A stretch of 64,000 nucleotides of DNA from Bermanella sp044597725 (GTDB taxonomy: Bacteria > Pseudomonadota > Gammaproteobacteria > Pseudomonadales > Oceanobacteraceae): positions 1,488,001-1,552,000 of the forward strand of contig NZ_CP139003.1 in the NCBI RefSeq assembly GCF_044597725.1. Direction: 5' to 3'. Of this stretch, positions 54,546-63,653 are shown in pieces. Numbering within the stretch: position 1 is the first letter of the stretch; every line of letters starts with the position of its first letter. Under the pieces are notes generated by a model that saw only the letters and a program-made list of their open reading frames with translations, did not search any database and was not told where the DNA came from. Position numbers and translations under genes: made by a program.

Positions 54546-56771
54546 CTAGGAAGCCGATACCTTCTTTTGACACAAAACTTCAATGTAGAAATCAGCAATC
54601 GATTCACTGAATGCATCAATATTGTGGGCCAACGCGGTTTCTCTAGCGCCTTTAGCTAAGCGGTTACGAGTATCCTGATTTTCAAGCACACGTAATATTG
54701 CGTCACTCCACGCCGATGTTTTTGCCGACGTTTTAAAGCCATTCACGTCATCCTTCACAATATCATTAATACCACTAGACTTAACCGTTACAACCGGAAG
54801 GTTTTCTGCCATGGCTTCAAGTATCACCATGCCTTGAGTTTCCGAGCGTGAGGTGAAAATAAACAAGTCCGCTAGCTGACAATACTGCGCTACTTTTTCC
54901 GGTGGTACTGCCCCTAGCAAAGTAACATGTTCGGTTAAGTTTTCTTGGTCAATACGTTGCTGTAAGTGTGCACGCTCTGGTCCATCACCTAATATCAGTA
55001 ATCTAAAGTCTTCTGAACTGCGTTGTTTTAATAGCTTGATGCCATCTAACATAAAGTCCAAATTTTTCTCTTTGCTTAATCGAGCAATGGTAATCAAGAT
55101 TTTACAATTTGCGGCTAAATTTAATGGGCCAACAAGGGCCGATTTTTGATCCTGCGTGAGCGTTACCTGTTTAGTATTAATGCCGGTTGGTTGTACTAAT
55201 GTAGGCTTGCGTACGCCAATCATGCGTAAATACTCTTCGGCACTTTCGGTTGGCACCACAATGCCGTCGCATTTATTAGCAAAGCGTTTTACCAAACTAT
55301 GGGATACCAAGTTTCTAAACAGTGGCCCAGGCAAGGGTACAAAATGCGCGTATTGCTCTAAACGGGTGTGGTAGGTATAAATCACCGGAATACGCAGGCG
55401 TCTTCCCAACCATAGGCCGGCACTGCCCAGCCAAAAAGGGTGGTGCACGTGAATAATGTCGGGTTTAAGTGCCCACATCTTTTTATATAACGGGGGCCAA
55501 AAAATATTGGCAACCTTAAAGTCACTTTTCGAATTAAACGGCAACATTTTGGGTATACGAACAATATAGTCTTCATCGTTCTGGCTGTTGTCATAAGCCG
55601 GTGCAAATAAGCTAATTTTATGCCCCATATGTTTTAGGCCTGTAATTAAGCGCTGTATGGATATAGGAACACCGCCAATAAATGGCAAATAGTTATTGGT
55701 AAACATGGCCACATTAAGAGGCGTATTATCATAAGACGAGGTATCAACATCAAAGTTTGGGTAATAGTCTCGGTTTACAAAGACTTTGCCATAAAGCCAA
55801 ATCCCAATGCTAATTAATACGGTTAGAATAAGAATGAAATTAAGGTAGCTCACATAAAACAGCGAGTAGATAAACATCCATGCGCCTTCAAACATACGCG
55901 AAAGCGTTGTCTGCTCAATATCAATGGGCACAAGTTTCGATTCAACTTTGTCACCTTTCACATTCACGCGAATATAGTGGTAAAAGTCTTTGTCTCCATT
56001 AGAGATAAAACCTCCGGCCCCTCCGGTAATGATATTCTTGAATCCAAACGCCTGTTTTTCTGTATAACCTGGAATGCCTGTGGAAAAAATGAACTTTACA
56101 TCGTAAGGAGCAATAGTGGCTAGTAGGGAATTTCGTTGAACTTCAGTTAAGCGATAGTCTTCTTCGGTTAGCCAAGCTCTGTTCTCGGTGGCTGGAATAA
56201 GCCCATGGCCTGAGAAAATAAATGTGCGCTTGTTTGTATTTTGTTTAAGGGTGTTTTTTAACCAGTTTAATTGCCAGTTAAAATCGGTTTTTCCTGTGCT
56301 ATCTAAAAATATGAATAGTTCATTCTGGCTAGATAAAGAGAAATAATAAGGCCCAAAGTGGTCGTAAAATCGGTAGCTACCAAACTGGCTGTACTCATTA
56401 TCCGAAAACGTAAGCAGGTAGGGCTTGTTTAGCTTAGATAACATACCTTTTAACGACTGATACTTATCTTCCGACCCATTACTAACCGCATCGCCTGTTG
56501 ATATAACAAAATCAATGTCTGATAAATTCAAGTTAGGAATAAACTCGCTTTCAAAGATACCAATACTATTGTTAATACTGCCCACAACTGCAAACGAATA
56601 GTTTGCTTTATCTTTATTTATAATCGAACGAATGTCCTGCGCTTTTGTTGTGTGCGTAGTATCAAAATCGGGCTTTAAGAAGTTAATATAAACCTTATAG
56701 CAAACAATAACGGCTATAAGTGCAATATTAAAATACAAAAACCATTTTAACTTTCTATTTACGTGTTCCAT
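54546..56771 (-). CDS. Transmembrane fusion: degenerate metallophosphoesterase-like domain plus GT4 glycosyltransferase
   Basis: A 741-residue two-domain protein. One membrane helix (about 9-29) is followed by a calcineurin-like phosphoesterase fold (58-285), a second helix (about 303-327) and a family-4 glycosyltransferase (352-735) starting NVAMFTNNYLPFIGGVP and ending with SRSETQGMVILEAMAE. This topology would put the phosphoesterase domain in the periplasm and the transferase in the cytoplasm. The first domain keeps GD in STGDAVSNG but has lost the D-x-H, GNH and GH-x-H ligands (VGSINNS, SDNEYS and TGIPGY), so it is probably not catalytic. The transferase is most like diacylglycerol glucosyltransferases; the acceptor is inferred. 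Confidence 0.75.
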   Translation of the reverse strand: MEHVNRKLKWFLYFNIALIAVIVCYKVYINFLKPDFDTTHTTKAQDIRSIINKDKANYSFAVVGSINNSIGIFESEFIPNLNLSDIDFVISTGDAVSNGSEDKYQSLKGMLSKLNKPYLLTFSDNEYSQFGSYRFYDHFGPYYFSLSSQNELFIFLDSTGKTDFNWQLNWLKNTLKQNTNKRTFIFSGHGLIPATENRAWLTEEDYRLTEVQRNSLLATIAPYDVKFIFSTGIPGYTEKQAFGFKNIITGGAGGFISNGDKDFYHYIRVNVKGDKVESKLVPIDIEQTTLSRMFEGAWMFIYSLFYVSYLNFILILTVLISIGIWLYGKVFVNRDYYPNFDVDTSSYDNTPLNVAMFTNNYLPFIGGVPISIQRLITGLKHMGHKISLFAPAYDNSQNDEDYIVRIPKMLPFNSKSDFKVANIFWPPLYKKMWALKPDIIHVHHPFWLGSAGLWLGRRLRIPVIYTYHTRLEQYAHFVPLPGPLFRNLVSHSLVKRFANKCDGIVVPTESAEEYLRMIGVRKPTLVQPTGINTKQVTLTQDQKSALVGPLNLAANCKILITIARLSKEKNLDFMLDGIKLLKQRSSEDFRLLILGDGPERAHLQQRIDQENLTEHVTLLGAVPPEKVAQYCQLADLFIFTSRSETQGMVILEAMAENLPVVTVKSSGINDIVKDDVNGFKTSAKTSAWSDAILRVLENQDTRNRLAKGARETALAHNIDAFSESIADFYIEVLCQKKVSAS

Positions 56772-56777
56772 TAAATA

Positions 56778-57851
56778 CTACTCATGCTTATAGTCGCCTT
56801 TGAACAGTTTATAGGTATAGGGAATGCCTATAATCATACCTAGGTATATTGTGAAAAACCGCCACAATAAAATACTTACAATTAAAACAGGTAACGGAAG
56901 GATTTGACTAAAAAAAACACCGAATATACCTTCGGCAAAGCCTGATGCCCCTGGTGATGGCGAAAAATACATAATAAAAGTGGTAACGGTTAGCAACGCT
57001 AAACTATTTAGGTAATCAACCGAGTAACCCAGTGTATAGATAATAACAGCCGGAAACGAAAATAAGCACAGTAAAAACGCCCCGGTGCTAACAAGCGAAA
57101 GCAATAAATAGTAGTGGTTACTGGTGAAAAAATACCGAAACCCATGGTTGAAATGCACAACTTCGTAAGTTAGGCGATATAACAGACGTTTCTTTTTGCT
57201 TTGTTTCACTAGGTTAAGCCAAACAAAAGCGTTTAATATGCTCGCAAGTAATGCGAGTATCCAGCGAGACTTAAAGATTATAATAAAAAAGGTAAATACA
57301 TATAAAAAGGCAAATATGCCAAGGTATACACCAATATCATCAAGCAGGGGGATATTATTAAACGCAGGGTAAAGCAATAATAATAGTGGTGTGGGAATAA
57401 ATATAAAGAATACGGCCTGCAATGTTCTTAAGGTTGTTGCAGCGGTTGCTTTGCCTATTTTTATACCTTTATTTTTAAGGTATAAAACCTGCGCAATACC
57501 ACCACCTGTGGCCATGGGTGTAATGTTAGAAATACATAAGTTAATAAACACAAGCGGGGTAATAGAAGCAAGGGATATGGTTTGGTTAAGTGATTTTAAT
57601 GTAAATAATAAACGCAACCCATCAAACAGAAAATAAAGCACTAACAAGCACAAAATCATCAATAGGCCACGATAATTAATCTCTATGCTGGCATAGATAT
57701 CATCATAGGATAGGCTCGGATCATAAAGCTGGGTATAAAGTAAGTATGGCACAGCAACGCTAAGCACAATAAAAACACTTGCTGAAATCCAGATGGAGCG
57801 CTGTGGCTTTTCTGGGTTAGAGGGCGCCTCTATATTTTCTATTTCTGCCAT
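56778..57851 (-). CDS. LPG_synthase_TM/UPF0104-type membrane protein
   Basis: A 357-residue protein with about eight membrane spans of the lysylphosphatidylglycerol-synthase transmembrane family (also AglD-like). The block NLCISNITPMATGGGIAQVLYLKNKGI and the closing YFSPSPGASGFAEGIFGVFF are typical. Members are thought to flip lipid-linked compounds or lysyl-PG. It is 6 bp upstream of the glycosyltransferase fusion on the same strand, so the two probably make and move a glycolipid. The soluble aminoacyl-transferase domain is absent. Confidence 0.8.
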   Translation of the reverse strand: MAEIENIEAPSNPEKPQRSIWISASVFIVLSVAVPYLLYTQLYDPSLSYDDIYASIEINYRGLLMILCLLVLYFLFDGLRLLFTLKSLNQTISLASITPLVFINLCISNITPMATGGGIAQVLYLKNKGIKIGKATAATTLRTLQAVFFIFIPTPLLLLLYPAFNNIPLLDDIGVYLGIFAFLYVFTFFIIIFKSRWILALLASILNAFVWLNLVKQSKKKRLLYRLTYEVVHFNHGFRYFFTSNHYYLLLSLVSTGAFLLCLFSFPAVIIYTLGYSVDYLNSLALLTVTTFIMYFSPSPGASGFAEGIFGVFFSQILPLPVLIVSILLWRFFTIYLGMIIGIPYTYKLFKGDYKHE

Positions 57852-57901
57852 GCGAATGTCGTCTTTGAGTACATTCGCTTACCATAACACAATCGGCGTT
57901 G

Positions 57902-58591
57902 TTATTGATATTCAAGCCAATCTATAGGTGGTGAGGTAGGCAAGGGTTTTTGGCTTATACCCCGGAGGTTAATCCATAGCATTTTAAGAAAGAAGTTAAG
58001 CAACTCTTCTTCTGTTTTACAGCTGTAAAAACCATCAATACATAACATGGCCATGCCATGTACCTTAGACCAACAACTGCGTGCTAATAAAAAGTGGTCT
58101 TCGTCGATTAATATGCCATCTTCTACGGCTAATACGGTGGCGTTAAGAATAACGTTGAATGATGTCATTCCCGATGCCATAAGTTCTGAGTATTCATCGC
58201 GTTTAGGGATAGAAGGCCCAAACATAAGCTTATATTGCTCGGGGTGGCGGCGTGCAAAGTTGACATAGGCCATGCCTATTGCCATTAAACACTTTAATCG
58301 GTCTTGCCCAGCTTTTTCTGCGGCTTCCTGTGTATGCAGCGTAAGTTCCTCGAAGCCTTGTTTTGCTAAGGCCACTAACAAAGATTGTTTGTCTTTAAAG
58401 TGACGATAGGGTGCGGTTTGCGATACGCCTATATCGCGCGCCACAGCCCTTAGGCTTAGCTTATCAATACCTTCTTTAGCAATTCGCTGCAATGCGGCCT
58501 GCATTAGGGCCGGTACCAAATCGCCATGGTGGTAGTTTTGTTTTTTTCGACAAATAATACAGCTTGCCGTAGTGTTCTTTAGTTTGCTCAT
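57902..58591 (-). CDS. TetR-family regulator of the adjacent RND pump
   Basis: A 229-residue repressor. The N-terminal helix-turn-helix region YHHGDLVPALMQAALQRIAKEGIDKLSLRAVARDIGVSQTAPYRHFKDKQSLL is classical, and the C-terminal domain (FARRHPEQYKLMFGP) is of the WHG/TetR_C_33 type. An unusual N-terminal pair of cysteines (CIIC) precedes the first helix. It is divergent from the efflux genes, and a long inverted repeat lies between them. It is probably the repressor of that pump; the inducer is unknown. Confidence 0.83.
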   Translation of the reverse strand: MSKLKNTTASCIICRKKQNYHHGDLVPALMQAALQRIAKEGIDKLSLRAVARDIGVSQTAPYRHFKDKQSLLVALAKQGFEELTLHTQEAAEKAGQDRLKCLMAIGMAYVNFARRHPEQYKLMFGPSIPKRDEYSELMASGMTSFNVILNATVLAVEDGILIDEDHFLLARSCWSKVHGMAMLCIDGFYSCKTEEELLNFFLKMLWINLRGISQKPLPTSPPIDWLEYQ

Positions 58592-58611
58592 ATCTATATC
58601 ATAAACGAATT

Positions 58612-58656
58612 GTTGACACTGTAAACATCCAGATCTAGGATGTACTCACTGTCAAC
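58612..58656. promoter_or_regulatory. Inverted repeat in the TetR-efflux intergenic region
   Basis: GTTGACACTGTAAACATCC and GGATGTACTCACTGTCAAC are 19-bp arms with 15 matches around AGATCTA. It lies midway between the divergent starts and is the likely repressor operator. Confidence 0.55.
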
Positions 58657-58685
58657 ATAACGTTATTAGCAAGATTGGATTGCCT

Positions 58686-59762
58686 ATGAAACCTAACACC
58701 CTCATTTATACCGTTATCTTCATAATGCTGGGCTTAGTAACCCTTGCTGTTCAGGCAAGCGAAGAAGCCGACAAAAACAGCGTTACCGACACTCAGCCCG
58801 CAACGCCTGTTTTGGTTAAACCTGTTGAATTTATCGAATATGCCAAAGCCATCTATGGCAGTGGCATCGTGCGTCCGGTATCCGAGCAAACACTGTCGTT
58901 TAAAGTGCCGGGGTTTGTCGATAAGGTTTTGGTAAAGGCAGGGCAAAAGGTAAAAAAAGGCCAAGTATTGGCTAAGTTGACGTTAGAAGAAATGGATGCC
59001 CAAATGAGTAAAGCGGGCTCGGTGCTTGATGATGCCGAGCGCAGACGCGATAGAGTGACAGCGCTACAGCAAAAGAATTTAGCCTCCGACGAACAGGTGA
59101 GGCAAGCGCAAACTCAGGTTCAGGTAGCCAAGGCCGACTTACGCTTAGCTAAATTCAACCGCAAGCATGCACAAATTAAAGCCCCCAGTGATGGTTATAT
59201 ACTGCAACGCAGTTTAGAAGTGAATGAATGGATTAACCCAGGTGCGCCTGCCTTTGTATTTGCCGACGATAAAAAAGGCTGGATGCTGCAATTAAGTTTA
59301 ATTGACCGTGATCGTATGCGGTTAAACCTCAACGATTCTGCAGAAATTCGCTTAGATGCTTACCCAGGTCAAATATTCAAAGGCATTGTTCGAGAAATGG
59401 CAGGCCGGGCAGACATGCGAACGCAAACCTTCGAAGTACAGTTACAAATACAAACCGATAAACCTCTATTCAGCGGGTTAATTGCCCACGCTAATATTCA
59501 GCCAAGTAAGGTAGAAAAGCTCGCTAAAATCCCATTAGAGGCGTTAGTCTCAGCCACAGGTATGCAGGCCAGTGTTTATGTTATGCACAACGATGTACCC
59601 ACATTAAAGCAAATTGAAATTGCCTATTTGCAAGATAATTATGGTTATGTGCGTACGGGTGTAGAAGAGGGCGACTTACTTATTATTAAAGGGGGTTCAT
59701 TCATAACCCCAGGCGAGCCGGTGCAAGTTCATTCTGTTCGTCCTTTACTGGTTAATGAGTAA
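58686..59762 (+). CDS. RND efflux periplasmic adaptor subunit (MFP)
   Basis: A 358-residue membrane-fusion protein. A signal peptide (LIYTVIFIMLGLVTLAVQAS) leads to a barrel-sandwich strand (TLSFKVPGFVDKVLVKAGQKVKKGQVLAKL), an alpha-hairpin with coiled-coil heptads (SKAGSVLDDAERRRDRVTALQQKNLASDEQVRQAQTQVQVAK, in short blocks) and the closing lipoyl half (APSDGYILQRSLEVNEWI). It has no lipobox cysteine. I use the ATG at 58686; an in-frame TTG lies two codons earlier. It overlaps or abuts the pump gene, so the two are co-translated. No outer-membrane factor gene is next to it. Confidence 0.87.
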   Translation: MKPNTLIYTVIFIMLGLVTLAVQASEEADKNSVTDTQPATPVLVKPVEFIEYAKAIYGSGIVRPVSEQTLSFKVPGFVDKVLVKAGQKVKKGQVLAKLTLEEMDAQMSKAGSVLDDAERRRDRVTALQQKNLASDEQVRQAQTQVQVAKADLRLAKFNRKHAQIKAPSDGYILQRSLEVNEWINPGAPAFVFADDKKGWMLQLSLIDRDRMRLNLNDSAEIRLDAYPGQIFKGIVREMAGRADMRTQTFEVQLQIQTDKPLFSGLIAHANIQPSKVEKLAKIPLEALVSATGMQASVYVMHNDVPTLKQIEIAYLQDNYGYVRTGVEEGDLLIIKGGSFITPGEPVQVHSVRPLLVNE

Positions 59763-59772
59763 GGAGCTAGCC

Positions 59773-62700
59773 ATGAAACTTGCTCATTTTTTTATTCGTA
59801 ATCATCAGTTCACTTGGTTGTTGGCTATTATCTTGGTGCTATTGGGTATTGTTTCCTACCTTACTATGCCCCGCGCAGAAGACCCGCAGTTTGATTTTCC
59901 CGCAGTATCCGTCTTGGTCGTTAACCCGGGCACCACGCCCGAAGATATGGAGTCCCTGGTTGTCGACCCCATAGAAGATTCAATTAACGAACTTGAAGAC
60001 ATAAAGTTTATAAAAACCAATATCGAAGATGGTTTGGCACGTTTTCAAGTGGAATTTTTATATGGCAGCGACCCGGATGAAAAATATGATGATGTGGTTA
60101 CTGCCATTAATAATGTACGGGATGAATTGCCACGCAACTTAGCCAAGCTAGAAACAAAAAAAATATCACCCAGCGAAGTGGGTATTCTGCAATATGCCCT
60201 TACCAGCAAAGAAAAAGACTTTATACAGTTAAGACGCTTTGGCGAACGCTTAGAAAATGACTTAGAACGCCTAGGGGGCGTAAAAAGGGTCGATCTTGAT
60301 GCCATGGCCGACTTAGAAGTTCAGGTTTCGGTTAACCCCGGCACCATGCATGCGCTTGGGTTAAGCCTATCGAAAGTAAAGCAAGCGGTGGAATCGGCTT
60401 CTTATAATATTCCTGGTGGTCACGTACATGCTGGCGAACGTCGGTTTAGCGTACTAACCAGTGGTGATTTTTCGAGTGTGCAACAACTGGAAAAAGTATT
60501 AGTGGCGTCGGTAGATGGAAAGAATATCTATTTAGATAATATTGCCGATATTAGTCTGACTCAGGGGTTACCCAGTTACCGAGGTTACTATCAGGGAGAA
60601 GCCGCGGTTTTTCTTAATGTGATACAACGGCAAGGCACAAACATCTTTAATGTAGTCGAGGCCATCAAAACCCATACCGAAGAATTTGAAGCATCATTAC
60701 CCCATGATTTGTCACTGTCTTTAGTGAATGATCAAAGCAGCAGTGTGGAAACACGGGTAAACGGTTTCTTTAATAATTTGGTTCAAGGCTTAATCTTAGT
60801 TGCCATTGCTTGTCTTTGGGTATTAGGTCGGGGGCCAAGTGTGGTAGTTGTATTAGCAATTCCTATTTCAATTTTTATTGCCATTGGTTGGTTAGATTTT
60901 ACCGGCTATGCGTTACAGCAAATGTCGATTGTTGGTTTAGTTATCGCCCTAGGGTTATTGGTCGATAATGCCATTGTTGTGGTTGAGAATATTCTTAGGT
61001 TAAAACGAGAAGGGCATAGCAATGAAAACGCCGCCATTCGAGGCAGTGGTCAAGTCTCAATGGCCATTGCCAGTGGTACGTTAACCACGATTTTATCGTT
61101 TGTACCCATGCTACTTATGCAAAATGGTTCAGGTACGTTTATTCGTTCTATGCCGGTTACGGTTGTGTTAACGCTATTAGCCTCTTTGCTGGTGGCTTTG
61201 ACGCTAACGCCATTAATTATGAAAAAAGTGTTATCGAAGTCGCAGACAGGTAATTCGCTTAAAGCAACTAAAGCCAGCTTATTTTTAGAGGAACTGGCTA
61301 ATGGAGCCTACGCTCAAAAACTAAAAAGTGCACTGGCACATCCTAAAACAGTATTAGCAATTGCACTGGGTGTTTTTCTATCGGCATTACTCTTGTTTCC
61401 GTTTATTGGGGTAAGTTTATTTCCAAAGGCAGAAAAACCCATGATATTGGTAAACATAGAGTTACCAGAAGGCGCAAGCTTTTATCAAACCGAGCAAGCT
61501 GCTTTTCAGGTTGAAGAAGCGTTGCTGGAAAAACCGTTAATTGACGATGTTGTCGTTAATGTTGGGCGTGGTAACCCAAGGATTTATTATAATGTCTCGC
61601 CCGATCGTCAAACCCCTAACTTTGCACAGCTGTTTGTTCGCTTATCAGAATCAGACTTAGCCGTGGTTGAGCCATTTGTGGAAACACTTCGCCACGAGCT
61701 AAACCAACGTCCCGGTGTGCGAGTATTTGTAAAAGAATTTCATCAAGGCCCACCATCGGAAGCGCCCATTAGTATTCGAACCATTGGTCACGATTGGGAA
61801 TCTATTCGCCAAGCAGCCGAAAAAGTAGAGGCCGTTATGCGATCAACGGCGGGAACGGTAAATGTAGATAATCCCATCGGCAAAGAGAAGCTTGATTTAC
61901 GTTTACATATAAACCGCGACAAAGCCGCTATGTTAGGAATTTCTTTAAACCAGTTAGATCAAGATATCAGAGCGGCTTTAATTGGCAGCTATATGGGTAT
62001 TTATAAAGACCAGCAAGGTGACGAGTACGATATTGTATTGCGTTCATCAGAAAGTGATCGACCATTGCTATCAGTATTCGAGCAGTTAAAAGTCACTTCT
62101 GAGTCGGGTGCGCTGGTACCTCTAAAGCAAATTGCTAATTTGCAAATGCAAAGCGGCATGTCACGTTTTCAGCATCACAATACTCGCCGAATGGCTCGCA
62201 TTACCTCCGATGTAAAAAGTGGTTTTAACACCGCAGCCTTAACCCAAAGCATTCTACAAAAAGTAGAGGCACTTGAGTTACCCGAAGGTGTTTCGATTAG
62301 CGTGGGTGGCGAGCAAGAAAACAGACAAGAAAGCTTTGGCGGTATGGCAAAAGCAATGATTATTGCCTTGCTTGGGATATTCGCCGTATTGGTGATTCAG
62401 TTCCGTTCTTTTATGCAGCCTTTAATTGTTTTTACCGCTATCCCGTTTGCCGCCACAGGTGCGTTTTTTGCGCTATTCATAACCGGATATACGTTCTCAT
62501 TTACGGCCTTTGTTGGTCTTACTTCATTGGTCGGCATTGTTGTTAACAATGCGATTATATTGGTGGATTATGCCAACCAAGAGCAAAGCAATGGTTTAAA
62601 TGTTCACGAAGCCATTATGAAAAGCGCACAGACCCGAATGACGCCCATTCTCTTAACCAGCTTAACCACCATTGGCGGTTTATTGCCATTAACCTTAAGC

Positions 62701-62862
62701 GGCTCAAGTATGTGGTCACCCATGGGGTGGGCAATTATCGGCGGTTTATTGGTATCCACCATGTTAACCCTGTTTGTTGTGCCGGTACTGTATACCCTGT
62801 TTACCCGTAAAAGCACTAATGAGGCTGAGTCCGAAAACCCGGCTAAACCGCTTTCTGCTTAA
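59773..62862 (+). CDS. RND efflux transporter permease (AcrB/MexB superfamily)
   Basis: A 1029-residue inner-membrane proton-driven exporter. The N-terminus (IRNHQFTWLLAIILVLLGIVSYLTMPRAEDPQFDFP) and two large periplasmic loops fit the hydrophobe/amphiphile efflux family. TM4 has the proton-relay aspartates in ALGLLVDNAIVVVENI, and the second half repeats it (GIVVNNAIILVDYAN). AAGGAG lies 6 bases before the ATG at 59773; an earlier in-frame ATG at 59755 overlaps the adaptor gene. The stop overlaps the opposing DUF1275 gene by 20 bp. Substrate unknown. Confidence 0.88.
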   Translation: MKLAHFFIRNHQFTWLLAIILVLLGIVSYLTMPRAEDPQFDFPAVSVLVVNPGTTPEDMESLVVDPIEDSINELEDIKFIKTNIEDGLARFQVEFLYGSDPDEKYDDVVTAINNVRDELPRNLAKLETKKISPSEVGILQYALTSKEKDFIQLRRFGERLENDLERLGGVKRVDLDAMADLEVQVSVNPGTMHALGLSLSKVKQAVESASYNIPGGHVHAGERRFSVLTSGDFSSVQQLEKVLVASVDGKNIYLDNIADISLTQGLPSYRGYYQGEAAVFLNVIQRQGTNIFNVVEAIKTHTEEFEASLPHDLSLSLVNDQSSSVETRVNGFFNNLVQGLILVAIACLWVLGRGPSVVVVLAIPISIFIAIGWLDFTGYALQQMSIVGLVIALGLLVDNAIVVVENILRLKREGHSNENAAIRGSGQVSMAIASGTLTTILSFVPMLLMQNGSGTFIRSMPVTVVLTLLASLLVALTLTPLIMKKVLSKSQTGNSLKATKASLFLEELANGAYAQKLKSALAHPKTVLAIALGVFLSALLLFPFIGVSLFPKAEKPMILVNIELPEGASFYQTEQAAFQVEEALLEKPLIDDVVVNVGRGNPRIYYNVSPDRQTPNFAQLFVRLSESDLAVVEPFVETLRHELNQRPGVRVFVKEFHQGPPSEAPISIRTIGHDWESIRQAAEKVEAVMRSTAGTVNVDNPIGKEKLDLRLHINRDKAAMLGISLNQLDQDIRAALIGSYMGIYKDQQGDEYDIVLRSSESDRPLLSVFEQLKVTSESGALVPLKQIANLQMQSGMSRFQHHNTRRMARITSDVKSGFNTAALTQSILQKVEALELPEGVSISVGGEQENRQESFGGMAKAMIIALLGIFAVLVIQFRSFMQPLIVFTAIPFAATGAFFALFITGYTFSFTAFVGLTSLVGIVVNNAIILVDYANQEQSNGLNVHEAIMKSAQTRMTPILLTSLTTIGGLLPLTLSGSSMWSPMGWAIIGGLLVSTMLTLFVVPVLYTLFTRKSTNEAESENPAKPLSA

Positions 62863-63505
62863 TATGAATAGAAAAGTGGTAGGCTATTGCCATGCTTGCA
62901 GCAAGCAGTATGGCGATAGCAAAGCTCCATAACCCCATGTTGTTAAAGGCAAACACGCCTAGTACACCACCACTCAAAAACCCCATAATAATCAGTATGA
63001 ATACTCTAAGTTTACGTTGATCCAGCGGCTTACCACGTAGCGCATGGCCTAGCATGATGCCTAAATCAGTCATAATACCTGTTAGATGGGTAGTGCGAAC
63101 AATAGCACCACTAAATGTGGTGACCATGGCATTTTGTAGTCCGCAGGCCATAGAAGCCAAGTAATAGCCGATATCCCAGTGCTGTAACAAGGCAAACATA
63201 GCCATGGTTAGCAAAATAGCTTCGATAATAAGCGGGATACTATAATTTTGATGCTGCTCGAAATAGGTATGTTTTATGAGTAAACCGCTAATAATAGCGC
63301 CCAATAAAAAACTGAGTAGTATCAATAATAAATTGATGGAAGGGGAATAAGACGCCAACGATAGGCTAAACTGGGTAGCTAAACCAGATACATGAGTAAT
63401 GGCCTGATGTTCAAAACCGAGAAAGCCAATAGCGTTAATCAGGCCTGCCAGTAGGCTTAAAAGGAAGGCGCCATGCTCAACCCAGCGAGGTAGTTGTTTT
63501 ATCAT
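62843..63505 (-). CDS. DUF1275 (YoaK-like) membrane protein
   Basis: A 220-residue inner-membrane protein with about six spans. The family blocks are FLLSLLAGLINAIGFLGF, HVSGLATQFSLSLA, ACGLQNAMVTTFSGAIVRTTHLTGIMTDLG and the closing small-residue spans. Function of the family is unknown. Its 3' end overlaps the RND gene by 20 bp, tail to tail. Confidence 0.8.
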   Translation of the reverse strand: MIKQLPRWVEHGAFLLSLLAGLINAIGFLGFEHQAITHVSGLATQFSLSLASYSPSINLLLILLSFLLGAIISGLLIKHTYFEQHQNYSIPLIIEAILLTMAMFALLQHWDIGYYLASMACGLQNAMVTTFSGAIVRTTHLTGIMTDLGIMLGHALRGKPLDQRKLRVFILIIMGFLSGGVLGVFAFNNMGLWSFAIAILLAASMAIAYHFSIHIKQKAV

Positions 63506-63653
63506 GCCGGCATTTTATCATATTGATTCTTAAAAATTATACTTTCTTGGCGTGCCCTGTTCCCACCTACTTTAATAATTCAGTGTCATTGGGTGAGGGG
63601 GGAAAAGCTGGTAAACTGGCGCACTTTGTTTACCTAGATCGGAGCAAGCGATT

